Assembly (NCBI GenBank): GCA_937900045.1
Contig: CALCEB010000093.1
Coordinates: forward strand, 1 to 49,740
From: an uncultured Acidobacteriota bacterium
GTDB lineage: Bacteria > Acidobacteriota > Terriglobia > UBA7540
Direction of reading: 5' to 3'
DNA: 49,740 nucleotides
Shown here: positions 35,368 through 43,385 of the stretch, piece after piece
How the letters are laid out: the number at the start of each line of letters is the position of its first letter
How positions within the stretch are numbered: the first letter of the stretch is position 1
Notes under the pieces: model-generated
The model's database searches: none
The model's input: only the letters and a program-made list of their open reading frames with translations
What the model was told of the DNA's origin: nothing
Translations under genes and position numbers: made by a program

Positions 35368-36513
35368 CTACTTCCCCATCCGCCCAATGAACTCCACCAG
35401 AATGCCGGCACAGGTTATTACGTCTTCCAGGTTCACGTATTCCACCGTCGAATGCATTCCGGCTCCGCCCGGACCAAAAAGTACGCTTGGAATGTCCGCT
35501 TCTTGCAACAGGGCGGCATCCGTCCAAAAAGGCTGAGTCCCCAATCGGGCGCTGGAGCCCGTCACGATGCGCGCGCATTCAAGAAGCCGCTGCGCGACCG
35601 GCGATTGGCGGGGTGTTTCAAAGGCTCGCGCCGAATAACCGATGCTGTACTCCGCGTGGAAGCATGAGTCCTGCGCGGCGAGCTGCACGAGGATGGACGC
35701 CACCTCCGCCTCGAATGTTGTGGTATCCTCGCCAGGCAGGAGGCGCCGCTCGATGCTCAGCTTGCAGCTCTCCGGATAGCTCGAGAGTTCCTGGCCACCT
35801 GAAATCAGAGAGGCGTGCACCGACCCATGACCGAGCAACGGATGACCGGGCCGCTGATTGAGTTCGAACTGAAGGGCTTCGATGTGATGGAGTGCGCGGC
35901 CCATGTAGGCAATGGCGTCCCGGCCTTCGTCCGGGCGGCTGCCATGCGCGGCGCGGCCGCGGGTTTCGATTTCGGCCCAGGCGAATCCCTTGTGAGCGGT
36001 TGCCACCTCCAGCCAGGTAGGTTCGAGCACAATGGCCATGTCCGCCTGGAAATGCTTCAGCAACTCGCGGGTTCCCCGGCTTTCCATTTCCTCGTCGGCA
36101 ACCAATGCGATCAGAATTTCGCCTGCGAAATCACGCTCTTTTGCCAGATGTTCCGCCGCCAGCAGCGCGGCGGTAATACCGCCCTTCATGTCCAACGCGC
36201 CGCGGCCATAGAGCCGGCCGTTCTCCACCCGGGGCGAAAATGGCTGCTCCATCCCGCCCGTGCCCACCGTGTCCAGATGGCCGTTCAGCATCAGTCGTGG
36301 GCCGCTTCGCTGTCCTTCGAGCAAGCCCGTCGCGTTGAAGCGCCCTGCACCGAGCTCCTCCAACTGCACATTGAATCCAGCCGCCGTCAGGAACGCTGAA
36401 ACGTACCTCGCTATCCGCTCCTCGCCACCGCCTCCCGGCACGAGCGAGGGATTGACGGATTCAATGCTCACGAGATCGGACAGCACGCTCTTGACGCGCT
36501 CCGGGTCAATCAT
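35368..36513 (-). CDS. M20 family metallopeptidase/deacylase (ArgE/DapE type)
   Basis: A two-zinc amidohydrolase of 381 residues. Zinc ligands and catalytic residues are in NGHLDTVG (H79, D81), GALDMKGG (D108), ADEEMESRG (E141, E142) and GPGGAGMHS near the end. The dimerisation domain lies between about 185 and 290. The substrate may be an N-acyl amino acid or succinyl-diaminopimelate; sequence alone does not say. The longer frame starts at a TTG (36531), but the ATG at 36513 has GGAGAG about 6-9 nt before it. The start overlaps the DedA stop by 8 bp, so the two genes are translationally coupled. Confidence 0.9.
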   Translation of the reverse strand: MIDPERVKSVLSDLVSIESVNPSLVPGGGGEERIARYVSAFLTAAGFNVQLEELGAGRFNATGLLEGQRSGPRLMLNGHLDTVGTGGMEQPFSPRVENGRLYGRGALDMKGGITAALLAAEHLAKERDFAGEILIALVADEEMESRGTRELLKHFQADMAIVLEPTWLEVATAHKGFAWAEIETRGRAAHGSRPDEGRDAIAYMGRALHHIEALQFELNQRPGHPLLGHGSVHASLISGGQELSSYPESCKLSIERRLLPGEDTTTFEAEVASILVQLAAQDSCFHAEYSIGYSARAFETPRQSPVAQRLLECARIVTGSSARLGTQPFWTDAALLQEADIPSVLFGPGGAGMHSTVEYVNLEDVITCAGILVEFIGRMGK

Positions 36514-37126
36514 TCCGCACACTCTCCGCAATGCCGCGCTTGATCATCACGTATGCAATGACCACAACGGCGGCCAGAATCAAGAGGCCGATCAAATTCA
36601 TGCGGTAGTGGAAAGCGATCAGACGCCGCCGCGAGCTGCCCACCCAATAACCCACGGAGCCGATGGTGATCGCCCAGAAGATGGCGCCGGCTGTGCTGAA
36701 GAAGAGGAACCGGCGGAAGGGCATCTCCCACGCGCCGGCGAGCAATCCAAAAATAATTCGCAGTCCATCGACGAAACGAGAAAAGAAAACGGCTGCGCCG
36801 GCATACTTCAGGAACAGCGCGCGGACCCTGCCAAACCCGCTGGATGAAATCAGCATCTTGCGATGATGTCTTTCCACGAAGGTCTTCCCACCCCAGCGGC
36901 CGATGTGATAACTCAGGATGCTCCCCAGGATGGATGCCGCTGCCGCCACCACGATCGCGGTGGAGAGCCGCAGGACTCCCCGATGGGCGAAGAAAGCGGC
37001 CATCAGGAGCGAGGTTTCACCCGGAACTGGCAGGCCCGCATTCTCCAGAAAGACGAAGACGAAAACCGCCCAGACACCGTAATGGCGGAAGAAGAAGAGG
37101 AGAAAGTTCAGGAGAGCATGAGCCAC
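36506..37126 (-). CDS. DedA family membrane protein
   Basis: A 206-residue inner membrane protein of the DedA/VTT family, linked to undecaprenyl-phosphate or phospholipid translocation. LENAGLPVPGET (about 27-38) is the classic acidic motif, followed by SILGSILSYHIGRWGGK, FFSRFVDGLRIIFGLLAGAWEMPF and two more helices. Length is standard. The start is GTG with a weak ribosome site. It is 5' of and coupled to the M20 gene. It is not a close copy of the VTT protein at 9403. The 236 bp upstream toward rpoD hold no recognised feature. Confidence 0.9.
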   Translation of the reverse strand: MAHALLNFLLFFFRHYGVWAVFVFVFLENAGLPVPGETSLLMAAFFAHRGVLRLSTAIVVAAAASILGSILSYHIGRWGGKTFVERHHRKMLISSSGFGRVRALFLKYAGAAVFFSRFVDGLRIIFGLLAGAWEMPFRRFLFFSTAGAIFWAITIGSVGYWVGSSRRRLIAFHYRMNLIGLLILAAVVVIAYVMIKRGIAESVRND

Positions 37127-37362
37127 GTGTATTTGCCCCGGCGCCTCACAGGTTGTTGGTGCTCGCGGGATCAGCGAGGGCCGCGGCTAAAGGTGAAGAG
37201 TGATTGTGATCCTATGCTGAATTCGGGTCAGCACAGGACCGCAATAATGTTGGGCGGCGCATCCTTCGACAAGCTTTTCAGCGTTCATTGCGCGCCTCCG
37301 AATGCGCCACCGCGAACGATGCAGGATAGATTCCTGCGTACTCGCCGATCGTGTAACCGCGC

Positions 37363-39066
37363 TCACTCCCGGTCGTTCGCATCCAGAAACGCGCGCAGTT
37401 TCCGGCTGCGCGAGGGATGGCGCAATTTGCGCAACGCCTTGGCTTCAATCTGGCGGATGCGCTCTCGGGTGACAGCGAAGCTCTGGCCGACCTCTTCCAG
37501 GGTGTGTTCGCTGCCGTCATCCAGTCCGAAGCGCATCTTGATCACTTTTTCCTCGCGGGGAGTGAGCGTCTTGAGCACAGCTTCCGTCTGTTCTTTCAAG
37601 TTGATGTTGATGACGGCTTCGGCCGGCGAGATCACGCCGCGATCCTCGATGAAATCGCCAAGATGCGAATCCTCTTCCTCTCCGATCGGCGTCTCCAGTG
37701 AAATCGGCTCCTGGGCAATCTTCATCACCTTGCGCACTTTGATGACGGGAATATCCATGCGCTTGGCGATTTCCTCGGAAGTCGGTTCGCGGCCGTATTC
37801 CTGGACCAGTTGGCGCGAAGTCCGGATGAGCTTGTTAATCGTCTCGATCATATGCACCGGGATGCGGATGGTGCGGGCCTGATCGGCAATGGCGCGAGTG
37901 ATGGCCTGCCGGATCCACCAGGTGGCATAGGTCGAAAACTTATAGCCCCGGCGGTATTCGAACTTGTCAACCGCCTTCATGAGTCCAATATTACCTTCCT
38001 GAATAAGATCCAGAAACTGCAAGCCGCGATTGGTGTATTTCTTGGCGATGGAAACCACCAGGCGGAGGTTCGCTTCAATCAACTCACGCTTGGCCATGTC
38101 GGCCTCGCGCTCGCCGCTCAAGATGGTCTGAAGCGTCCGCCGCAACTCGCCGGTGGTGGCTTCATTCCTCTCCTCCATCTCGTGAACCCGGCTCTTAGCG
38201 TGGCGGATTTCCTTCTTGATGTCATTCACGGCGGCGCCGCGAGCGCCCTCCAGCCGCTTCTCCAAGCGGTTCAATTCGCGGTCAACTGGCCGCAGCTCTT
38301 CCACCACAGTATGCATGCGCTCGATCAGGCGCTTGCGCGCCGTGTGGGTGAACTCCAGCGAGCGGATCAGTTTGGAAATTAGAATGATGTGGCGGGCATG
38401 AGCCAGGTTGTAGCGGCGGTATTCGCTGGGGCGGCGGGACCGTGCTATGGAATCCCTCTTGTTTTTGAATTGCACCGTGCGTTTGCGGAGCCGCTCGATT
38501 TCAGCAAGCGCGCCCAGGACGTCTTTCAAGTGTTCCGCGATTTTTTCTTCCGTCACCTCTTCATCATTGAAGATGACGACTTCCTTGACGGACTTTTCCC
38601 CCGCCGCCAGCTCCTTGCGGATCGCCATCAGTTCCTGAACCACCACGGGCGAGCGTGAAAGAGCCTTGAGCACGTTCAACTGCCCGCGCTCGATGCGCTT
38701 GGCGATGGTGACTTCACCCTCGCGCGTCAGGAGCGGTACAGTCCCCATCTCGCGCAAATACATGCGGACGGGATCGTTGGTCTTGTCAAGACCGCCGGGC
38801 GTGAGGTCCAGCTCGTCCTCACCGAACTCGTCGGGCTTGACTTCGTCCTCACGGTCGAGTTCGGTCTTATCCTCCACCTTGGGCTTAGGCTGATCCAGAA
38901 CTTCGATTCCGGCGTTGTCGAACATGGAGAGAACGTCCTCCAACTCCTCGGGGGAGTGGACGTCCGAAGGCAGAAGGTCATTCACTTCGTCATATAGCAG
39001 ATAGCCTTTGGCCTTGCCCATCGTGATGAGCTTGTTAACCTGATCAAACTTATCGTCAAATACCAT
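37363..39066 (-). CDS. rpoD: Primary RNA polymerase sigma factor (RpoD/SigA)
   Basis: The housekeeping sigma factor. A region 1.1-like N-terminus with KGYLLYDEVNDLLP is followed by an acidic linker, region 1.2 (DPVRMYLREMGTVPLLTREG), a ~200-residue non-conserved charged stretch, region 2 (RLVVSIAKKYTNRGLQFLDL and FEYRRGYKFSTYATWWIRQA), region 3 and region 4 (TLEEVGQSFAVTRERIRQIE). All core-binding and promoter-contact motifs are intact. The frame is open to a GTG at 39114, but the ATG at 39066 gives the typical short start and has GGAG upstream. It lies downstream of dnaG in the order of the classic macromolecular synthesis operon, without rpsU and with a 335-bp gap. Confidence 0.97.
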   Translation of the reverse strand: MVFDDKFDQVNKLITMGKAKGYLLYDEVNDLLPSDVHSPEELEDVLSMFDNAGIEVLDQPKPKVEDKTELDREDEVKPDEFGEDELDLTPGGLDKTNDPVRMYLREMGTVPLLTREGEVTIAKRIERGQLNVLKALSRSPVVVQELMAIRKELAAGEKSVKEVVIFNDEEVTEEKIAEHLKDVLGALAEIERLRKRTVQFKNKRDSIARSRRPSEYRRYNLAHARHIILISKLIRSLEFTHTARKRLIERMHTVVEELRPVDRELNRLEKRLEGARGAAVNDIKKEIRHAKSRVHEMEERNEATTGELRRTLQTILSGEREADMAKRELIEANLRLVVSIAKKYTNRGLQFLDLIQEGNIGLMKAVDKFEYRRGYKFSTYATWWIRQAITRAIADQARTIRIPVHMIETINKLIRTSRQLVQEYGREPTSEEIAKRMDIPVIKVRKVMKIAQEPISLETPIGEEEDSHLGDFIEDRGVISPAEAVININLKEQTEAVLKTLTPREEKVIKMRFGLDDGSEHTLEEVGQSFAVTRERIRQIEAKALRKLRHPSRSRKLRAFLDANDRE

Positions 39067-39401
39067 TGCAGCCGCTCCCGAACCTTGCCGGGTTCGTAGC
39101 CCCGATGAGGTCACCGAAATTATTCATGAAGGCTTTATAACGAGAAGCTAAACTATTGATGAAGTTATTAACAAATTGGGAGTCAGAAGGGCCGATAACT
39201 TCGTTCCACCCGGGATGATGAGAGGCGTGAGTCTTCCAGCAGCCTGCCGAGTCGCCACAAATAGCAATAGGCACCATCGCAACGCGGGCTGCGCATGCCG
39301 CCTCCCGAAACCCTTTTGAACCACTCTCTTCAATAACTTGACGTATTCGGCTCTCCCCCAATCTGTTAGATGTAATACTACAACATCTGGATTGGGCTTT
39401 G
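39067..39401. other. 335-bp gap between dnaG and rpoD
   Basis: Unusually long for a macromolecular synthesis operon. It is AT-richer than its neighbours. Near the dnaG stop is an inverted repeat AGATGTAATACTACAACATCT (arms 39368-39373 and 39383-39388). A minus-strand frame without stop runs through the whole gap and ends just inside rpoD (stop 39056-39058), but it has no recognised product. The gap probably carries an rpoD promoter; I cannot assign -35/-10 with confidence. Confidence 0.5.
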
Positions 39402-41171
39402 TTAAAGATTTTTGGCCCGTCCGCCCAGTTTGTTGAGTCTCTGGTCGAGAAGACTCTTTTCCCGCAGGAGGCTGGTGATTTGGTGGAGGTTTGCATCCTG
39501 CTCTGCCTGGCGGAGGGCCAGCCGCAGTTTTTCGCGGTAGCGCTCCAGCTTTCTCCGTTCTAAGGCCAGAAAATCCTCCTCCGCCTCATTTTTCTCCGGA
39601 GCTGCCACCTTTGAGAATTGTGCTTCGAAGATCCAGCGCCTCTCCTCAGCGCTAAACTCCTCAACCTGATCGAGGTCAAGCTGGCCTGCCTCTGTAATGA
39701 GATGGCTGAAGCAGGTAAATAGATGCTGCATGGCGATCCCTTCGATTAAACCGCCATCTACCAGCTTGGCCACGAATTCCCCGGCCCAGCCGGGGTTTTC
39801 CACGAGGCACTGCAACAACCGCTTCTCCGCCAGCGTTGGCTGAACGGAGGGCGCTTCTATTTTCGCTTCTTTTTCGCCTCTTTCGTCGCGGGCAAACCGC
39901 CTTAATTCATCTCGAAGCAGCTTATCCTCAATCTGTAGCCGTTGCGCCAGGCGCGCCGCCAGCTCCACGCGAAGCACCGGGTTCGGCACCCGGGCGATAT
40001 AGGGCAGGACGCTATTCACCACCGCCACCTTGCCATGGGGCGACTGCAAATCTGACTTGCCCGCGGCACGATCTGTCACGTAATCGATATAACCCGGCGC
40101 ACGGTCCAAAAGTTTCTGGTAAGTTTCAGGGCCGCGCTTGCGAATGAAGGAATCGGGATCGAGCCCGTCCGGCAATTCCAGGATGCGAACTTCAAACCCT
40201 TCCTCCAACAGCAGATTCAGAGATCGTTCCGTGGCCGCAACACCTGCAGAATCCGGGTCATAATTGACCACCACGCTACGAGTGTAGCGGCCCAACAACC
40301 GAACCTGCGCTTCCGTCAGGCTGGTGCCGCAGGAAGCTACCACATTCTGGACACCGGCCGTAAACAGGCTGATGGCGTCCATGTAGCCTTCCACCAGAAT
40401 TGCAAAATCCTGCTTGCGGATGGCGTTTCCGGCACGGTCAAGGCCGTAGAGCAGGCGGCTCTTGGTATAAATGGGCGTTTCGGGGGAGTTCAGGTATTTG
40501 GGCTGATCGTCTCCCAAGGCGCGTCCAGCGAAGGCTACCACTTTACCGCTTTCTTGGGCGATCGGGAAGATCACTCGCCGCCGGAAGCGGTCCATTAAAC
40601 CGGAGCCTTCCTGGCTGCGAACGAAAAGGCCACTCTTCTCCACAGCTTCCCCTGAGAATCCTGCTTCTTTCAGCCGCCGGACGAGGCTTGACCCACCTGC
40701 CGGCGCATATCCCAACCGAAACAGGCCGACGGTTTTATCCTCCACGCCGCGATCCGCGAGATAGGCCCTGGCTGCCCGTCCCTCCGCGGTTTCCGCCATT
40801 TGCCCGGCATAGAATTGGGCCGCTATCTCGTGGATTTTTAGCAGGGTAGCCCGCTCCTGGGCATGCGGATCATGCGTGGCCTCGGACCAGCTTTCCTCAA
40901 TCTTTACTCCCGCCTTTTCCGCCACCCGGTGCAGGGCTTCCGGAAAGGAAAGATTTTCGATCAGCATCACGAACTTGAAGACATCTCCCCCGGCGCCGCA
41001 GCCAAAGCAATGGAAAATCTGCTTAGTGGGGTGAACCGCAAAAGAGGGCGTTTTTTCTTGGTGGAAGGGACACAGACCCACCATGTTGGCGCCCGCCTTA
41101 CGCAGCTTCACATAGTCGCCGACGATCTTGACGATGTCCACCGCAGCTCGAACTTGTTCAGACGGCTTCAT
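39402..41171 (-). CDS. dnaG: DNA primase
   Basis: Synthesises RNA primers at the replication fork. The N-terminal CHC2 zinc finger is C34, H37, C55, C58 (LCPFHQEKTPSF, FHCFGCGAGG). The catalytic core includes the TOPRIM motifs LVEGYMDAISLF (about 257-268) and VNYDPDSAG (about 300). The C-terminal ~140 residues form the helicase-binding region. The total of 589 residues is normal. The ATG at 41171 is preferred by comparison with the family; a TTG at 41195 would add eight residues and neither has a strong SD. It is the first gene of a leftward dnaG-rpoD pair. Copy B of the intergenic element lies upstream. Confidence 0.97.
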   Translation of the reverse strand: MKPSEQVRAAVDIVKIVGDYVKLRKAGANMVGLCPFHQEKTPSFAVHPTKQIFHCFGCGAGGDVFKFVMLIENLSFPEALHRVAEKAGVKIEESWSEATHDPHAQERATLLKIHEIAAQFYAGQMAETAEGRAARAYLADRGVEDKTVGLFRLGYAPAGGSSLVRRLKEAGFSGEAVEKSGLFVRSQEGSGLMDRFRRRVIFPIAQESGKVVAFAGRALGDDQPKYLNSPETPIYTKSRLLYGLDRAGNAIRKQDFAILVEGYMDAISLFTAGVQNVVASCGTSLTEAQVRLLGRYTRSVVVNYDPDSAGVAATERSLNLLLEEGFEVRILELPDGLDPDSFIRKRGPETYQKLLDRAPGYIDYVTDRAAGKSDLQSPHGKVAVVNSVLPYIARVPNPVLRVELAARLAQRLQIEDKLLRDELRRFARDERGEKEAKIEAPSVQPTLAEKRLLQCLVENPGWAGEFVAKLVDGGLIEGIAMQHLFTCFSHLITEAGQLDLDQVEEFSAEERRWIFEAQFSKVAAPEKNEAEEDFLALERRKLERYREKLRLALRQAEQDANLHQITSLLREKSLLDQRLNKLGGRAKNL

Positions 41172-41289
41172 AGTCAGTCTTTTAGGCGTAGCCAAGGGCC
41201 CGGCGAAGGCTCCGGTGGTAACTGCAGCTTTTGGTAAATACTCGACCCTTTACCATTTAGGGGTTTCGGGCTCTTTAATGGACTGGTCC

Positions 41290-41890
41290 CGTCTCACATC
41301 ACAAAGGGGCTGTGCCGGGCTGAAGCTTAGCGCCACTTCTTCCAATCCATAATGGCAAAGCCAACCGGTGTCTCACGGACCTCTTAACTCCTTGATTCTA
41401 AATCAAATGCGTGGCATTGCCCAGAAATCACCGTAACTAACTCAAATTACAGGTGTTATTCGATTTCGAATGGCGTTGCTTTCGGTCTTAATTGGGTTCG
41501 TTTTCGAGTCGTCCTTTGTTTTCAATTACATCTCCGGTTCGTTTTGTCATTTTTAATGTTTCTTTTTTTCGCCGCATGGCGTTAACTGTTGCACAAACCT
41601 GCGGACTAATGGGCTGGGTTCCCGCCTGCGCGGTAATGACGATTTGCTGTGGTTGCCTCGACTCCACGTATTCAGGTTTGGGCGGGAATGACGGCTCTCT
41701 GAGATTGCCTCCAGTAATATGGAAAATGGTATGAGTCATTTAGGGCCTGATTTCTAGCTCGAACTTGAGAAGAATATTTACCATATGGTATACGATCCGT
41801 TTGCCCTGGTCAAGTCGATTCTGGTTGTACCTACCAAATTCAAACCCTGATTGCTGGTTTCTACGTCGTTCTCGAATCTCGGAAATCATG
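41290..41890 (+). repeat. Diverged ~600-bp intergenic element, copy B
   Basis: It aligns with copy A (21160-21740) in order and orientation, with roughly 60-80% identity in the conserved blocks by eye. Preserved features are the arms GGCAAAGCCAA (41354-41364) and TGGCATTGCC (41412-41421), the palindrome TTGATT-cta-AATCAA (41392-41406), GAGTCGTCCTTTGTTTTCAA (from 41506), ATGAGTCATTT (41731-41741) and ACGATCCGTTTG (41792-41803). It lies upstream of leftward dnaG, as copy A lies upstream of the GNAT gene. The whole intergenic interval is 41172-42091. I see nothing else in it, in particular nothing recognisable in 41891-42091. Confidence 0.75.
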
Positions 41891-42091
41891 GCCCTGCACA
41901 GCCGTTCCGGGCGAGGTGAGGTCCTAACCAAATCTTGACACCTCGACTCCTCTTACGAGGGACAAGAAGCCAGAGGGGGAGAATCGAGAGGCAAGATTAA
42001 CGAACGCGTCGGCGAGTGTCAATCGAGGGGACGTCTGGAAGCGGACCTGACAGCAGAAATGAGGCGGGCGATATGCCCTCTTGGCAGCGGT

Positions 42092-43108
42092 CTAGGTCTT
42101 GGGTGCATCATCCCGGTAAGGCAGGCCCAATTGGACCGGACGGGAACAAGGCGCCTTCTCCTCTTGCTTGTTCTCCAGCCCGTAGCGGGCGCGAAGGCGG
42201 GCCATCAGCGCCGCCAGTTCGTCCTTATATTCCCCCCGCAAGTACGCAGACTTGCCATAGAGGGTCCGATAGCGCTTGGCAAGGCGCGGGAACTCACGTT
42301 CCAGGAAGGGCATGAATTGTTTCATGGCGGAGGGCATCAGGAACAAGAGTTGGCCGTGAACGAACTTGGCTCCGGCTTCTGCCGACTGCTGAACAAGGGC
42401 TTCGAGCGCCGCTTTGCTATCCGTCAGGCCGGGAAGGATGGGCATGGCATTCACTCCCACGTGGATTCCGGCTGCGGCGAGCAACCGAACTACTTCCAGG
42501 CGTTTGGCGGGCGGCGGAGCCTTCGGCTCAAGCATGCGGGCAAGACGCGGGTCGGTGGTGGTGATGGTAAGATGAATCGTAAGACGGTTCCTCTCAGAAA
42601 TCGCCGCCAGCAGGTCCAGATCGCGCAGGATCATGACAGATTTTGTTGTAATGGAAAGGGTTACACCTTGGAATTCACTTACCACCTGAAGAATTTGCCG
42701 GGTGATTTTGAACTGCAACTCGGCCGGCTGATAGGGATCCGTAGCAGTTCCCAAAGCGATAGGAAAGCCCTGGTCTCGCGCCTCCCGGAACTCAGCCCTT
42801 ACCAGTTCCGAAGCGTTGGTCTTGGCGTAGATTTTCCGCTCAAAATCCAGGCCATCCCACATTTCCATGAATTCGTGGGTGTAACGAGCGTAACAGTATT
42901 TGCATCCGAACTCGCACCCACGGTAAGGATTGAGGGTCCAGGAGAAAAACATCCGCCGGCTCGCTTCCCGATTCAAGGCGCTGCGGCTCTGCATCGAAAA
43001 ATATTCTACCTCCGCCCGCTTGCGGATTCGGGGGCTCATGGCTACCATTCGTGCGATCCCTGCGGGTTTCTGGGAGGCTGCAACGGGTGTCAGGGTCCAG
43101 TCTGTCAT
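42092..43108 (-). CDS. Radical SAM protein, SPL/Rv2578c-like
   Basis: A 338-residue radical SAM enzyme. The cluster motif GCEFGCKYCYAR supplies C65, C69 and C72 (C-x3-C-x2-C). NPYRGCEFGC, the GTATDPYQPAE block and ITTKSVMILRDLDLL are characteristic of the spore-photoproduct-lyase-related Rv2578c group found in many bacteria, whose reaction is unknown. No second iron-sulfur site is evident. GGAG lies 8 nt before the ATG. It is divergent from the kinase gene with about 275 bp between them, and alone in its direction. Confidence 0.88.
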   Translation of the reverse strand: MTDWTLTPVAASQKPAGIARMVAMSPRIRKRAEVEYFSMQSRSALNREASRRMFFSWTLNPYRGCEFGCKYCYARYTHEFMEMWDGLDFERKIYAKTNASELVRAEFREARDQGFPIALGTATDPYQPAELQFKITRQILQVVSEFQGVTLSITTKSVMILRDLDLLAAISERNRLTIHLTITTTDPRLARMLEPKAPPPAKRLEVVRLLAAAGIHVGVNAMPILPGLTDSKAALEALVQQSAEAGAKFVHGQLLFLMPSAMKQFMPFLEREFPRLAKRYRTLYGKSAYLRGEYKDELAALMARLRARYGLENKQEEKAPCSRPVQLGLPYRDDAPKT

Positions 43109-43307
43109 AGAAGTTCTCCAATGAGGATTGAATGAATCTAGTTTCGCTTTTTATTCGCTATTTGTCAACACTGAAAAATCCCTTGTGAGATGCTTTGCCC
43201 ATTGCGAGCGGACGCCTCCCGTGTCGACCGAGGTCCCCGCGCGTGTTTACCACAAGAGCTTGCCCGGGGAATAATGAGCCGCGCGGATGTTGAGGATTCG
43301 ATTCGGC

Positions 43308-43336
43308 TTGCGGGCGTGACGTTTCTGGCTGATAAT
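43308..43336 (+). promoter_or_regulatory. Candidate promoter of the kinase gene
   Basis: TTGCGG (43308-43313) and GATAAT (43331-43336) with 17-bp spacing. The -10 is good and the -35 is poor. The predicted leader is about 43 nt. The rest of the 275-bp divergent region shows nothing recognisable. Confidence 0.4.
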
Positions 43337-43385
43337 CTAATACGCCTGACGCCCGCTTGTTTCAAGTTGGGCTCGCGGTGTTTTG

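Noticed and set aside
36863..37882. A 339-codon plus-strand frame across DedA and the end of rpoD
   Set aside because: Antisense to two secure genes and without any domain.
42059..43135. A 358-codon plus-strand frame
   Set aside because: Antisense to the radical SAM gene, whose cluster motif and start are clear.
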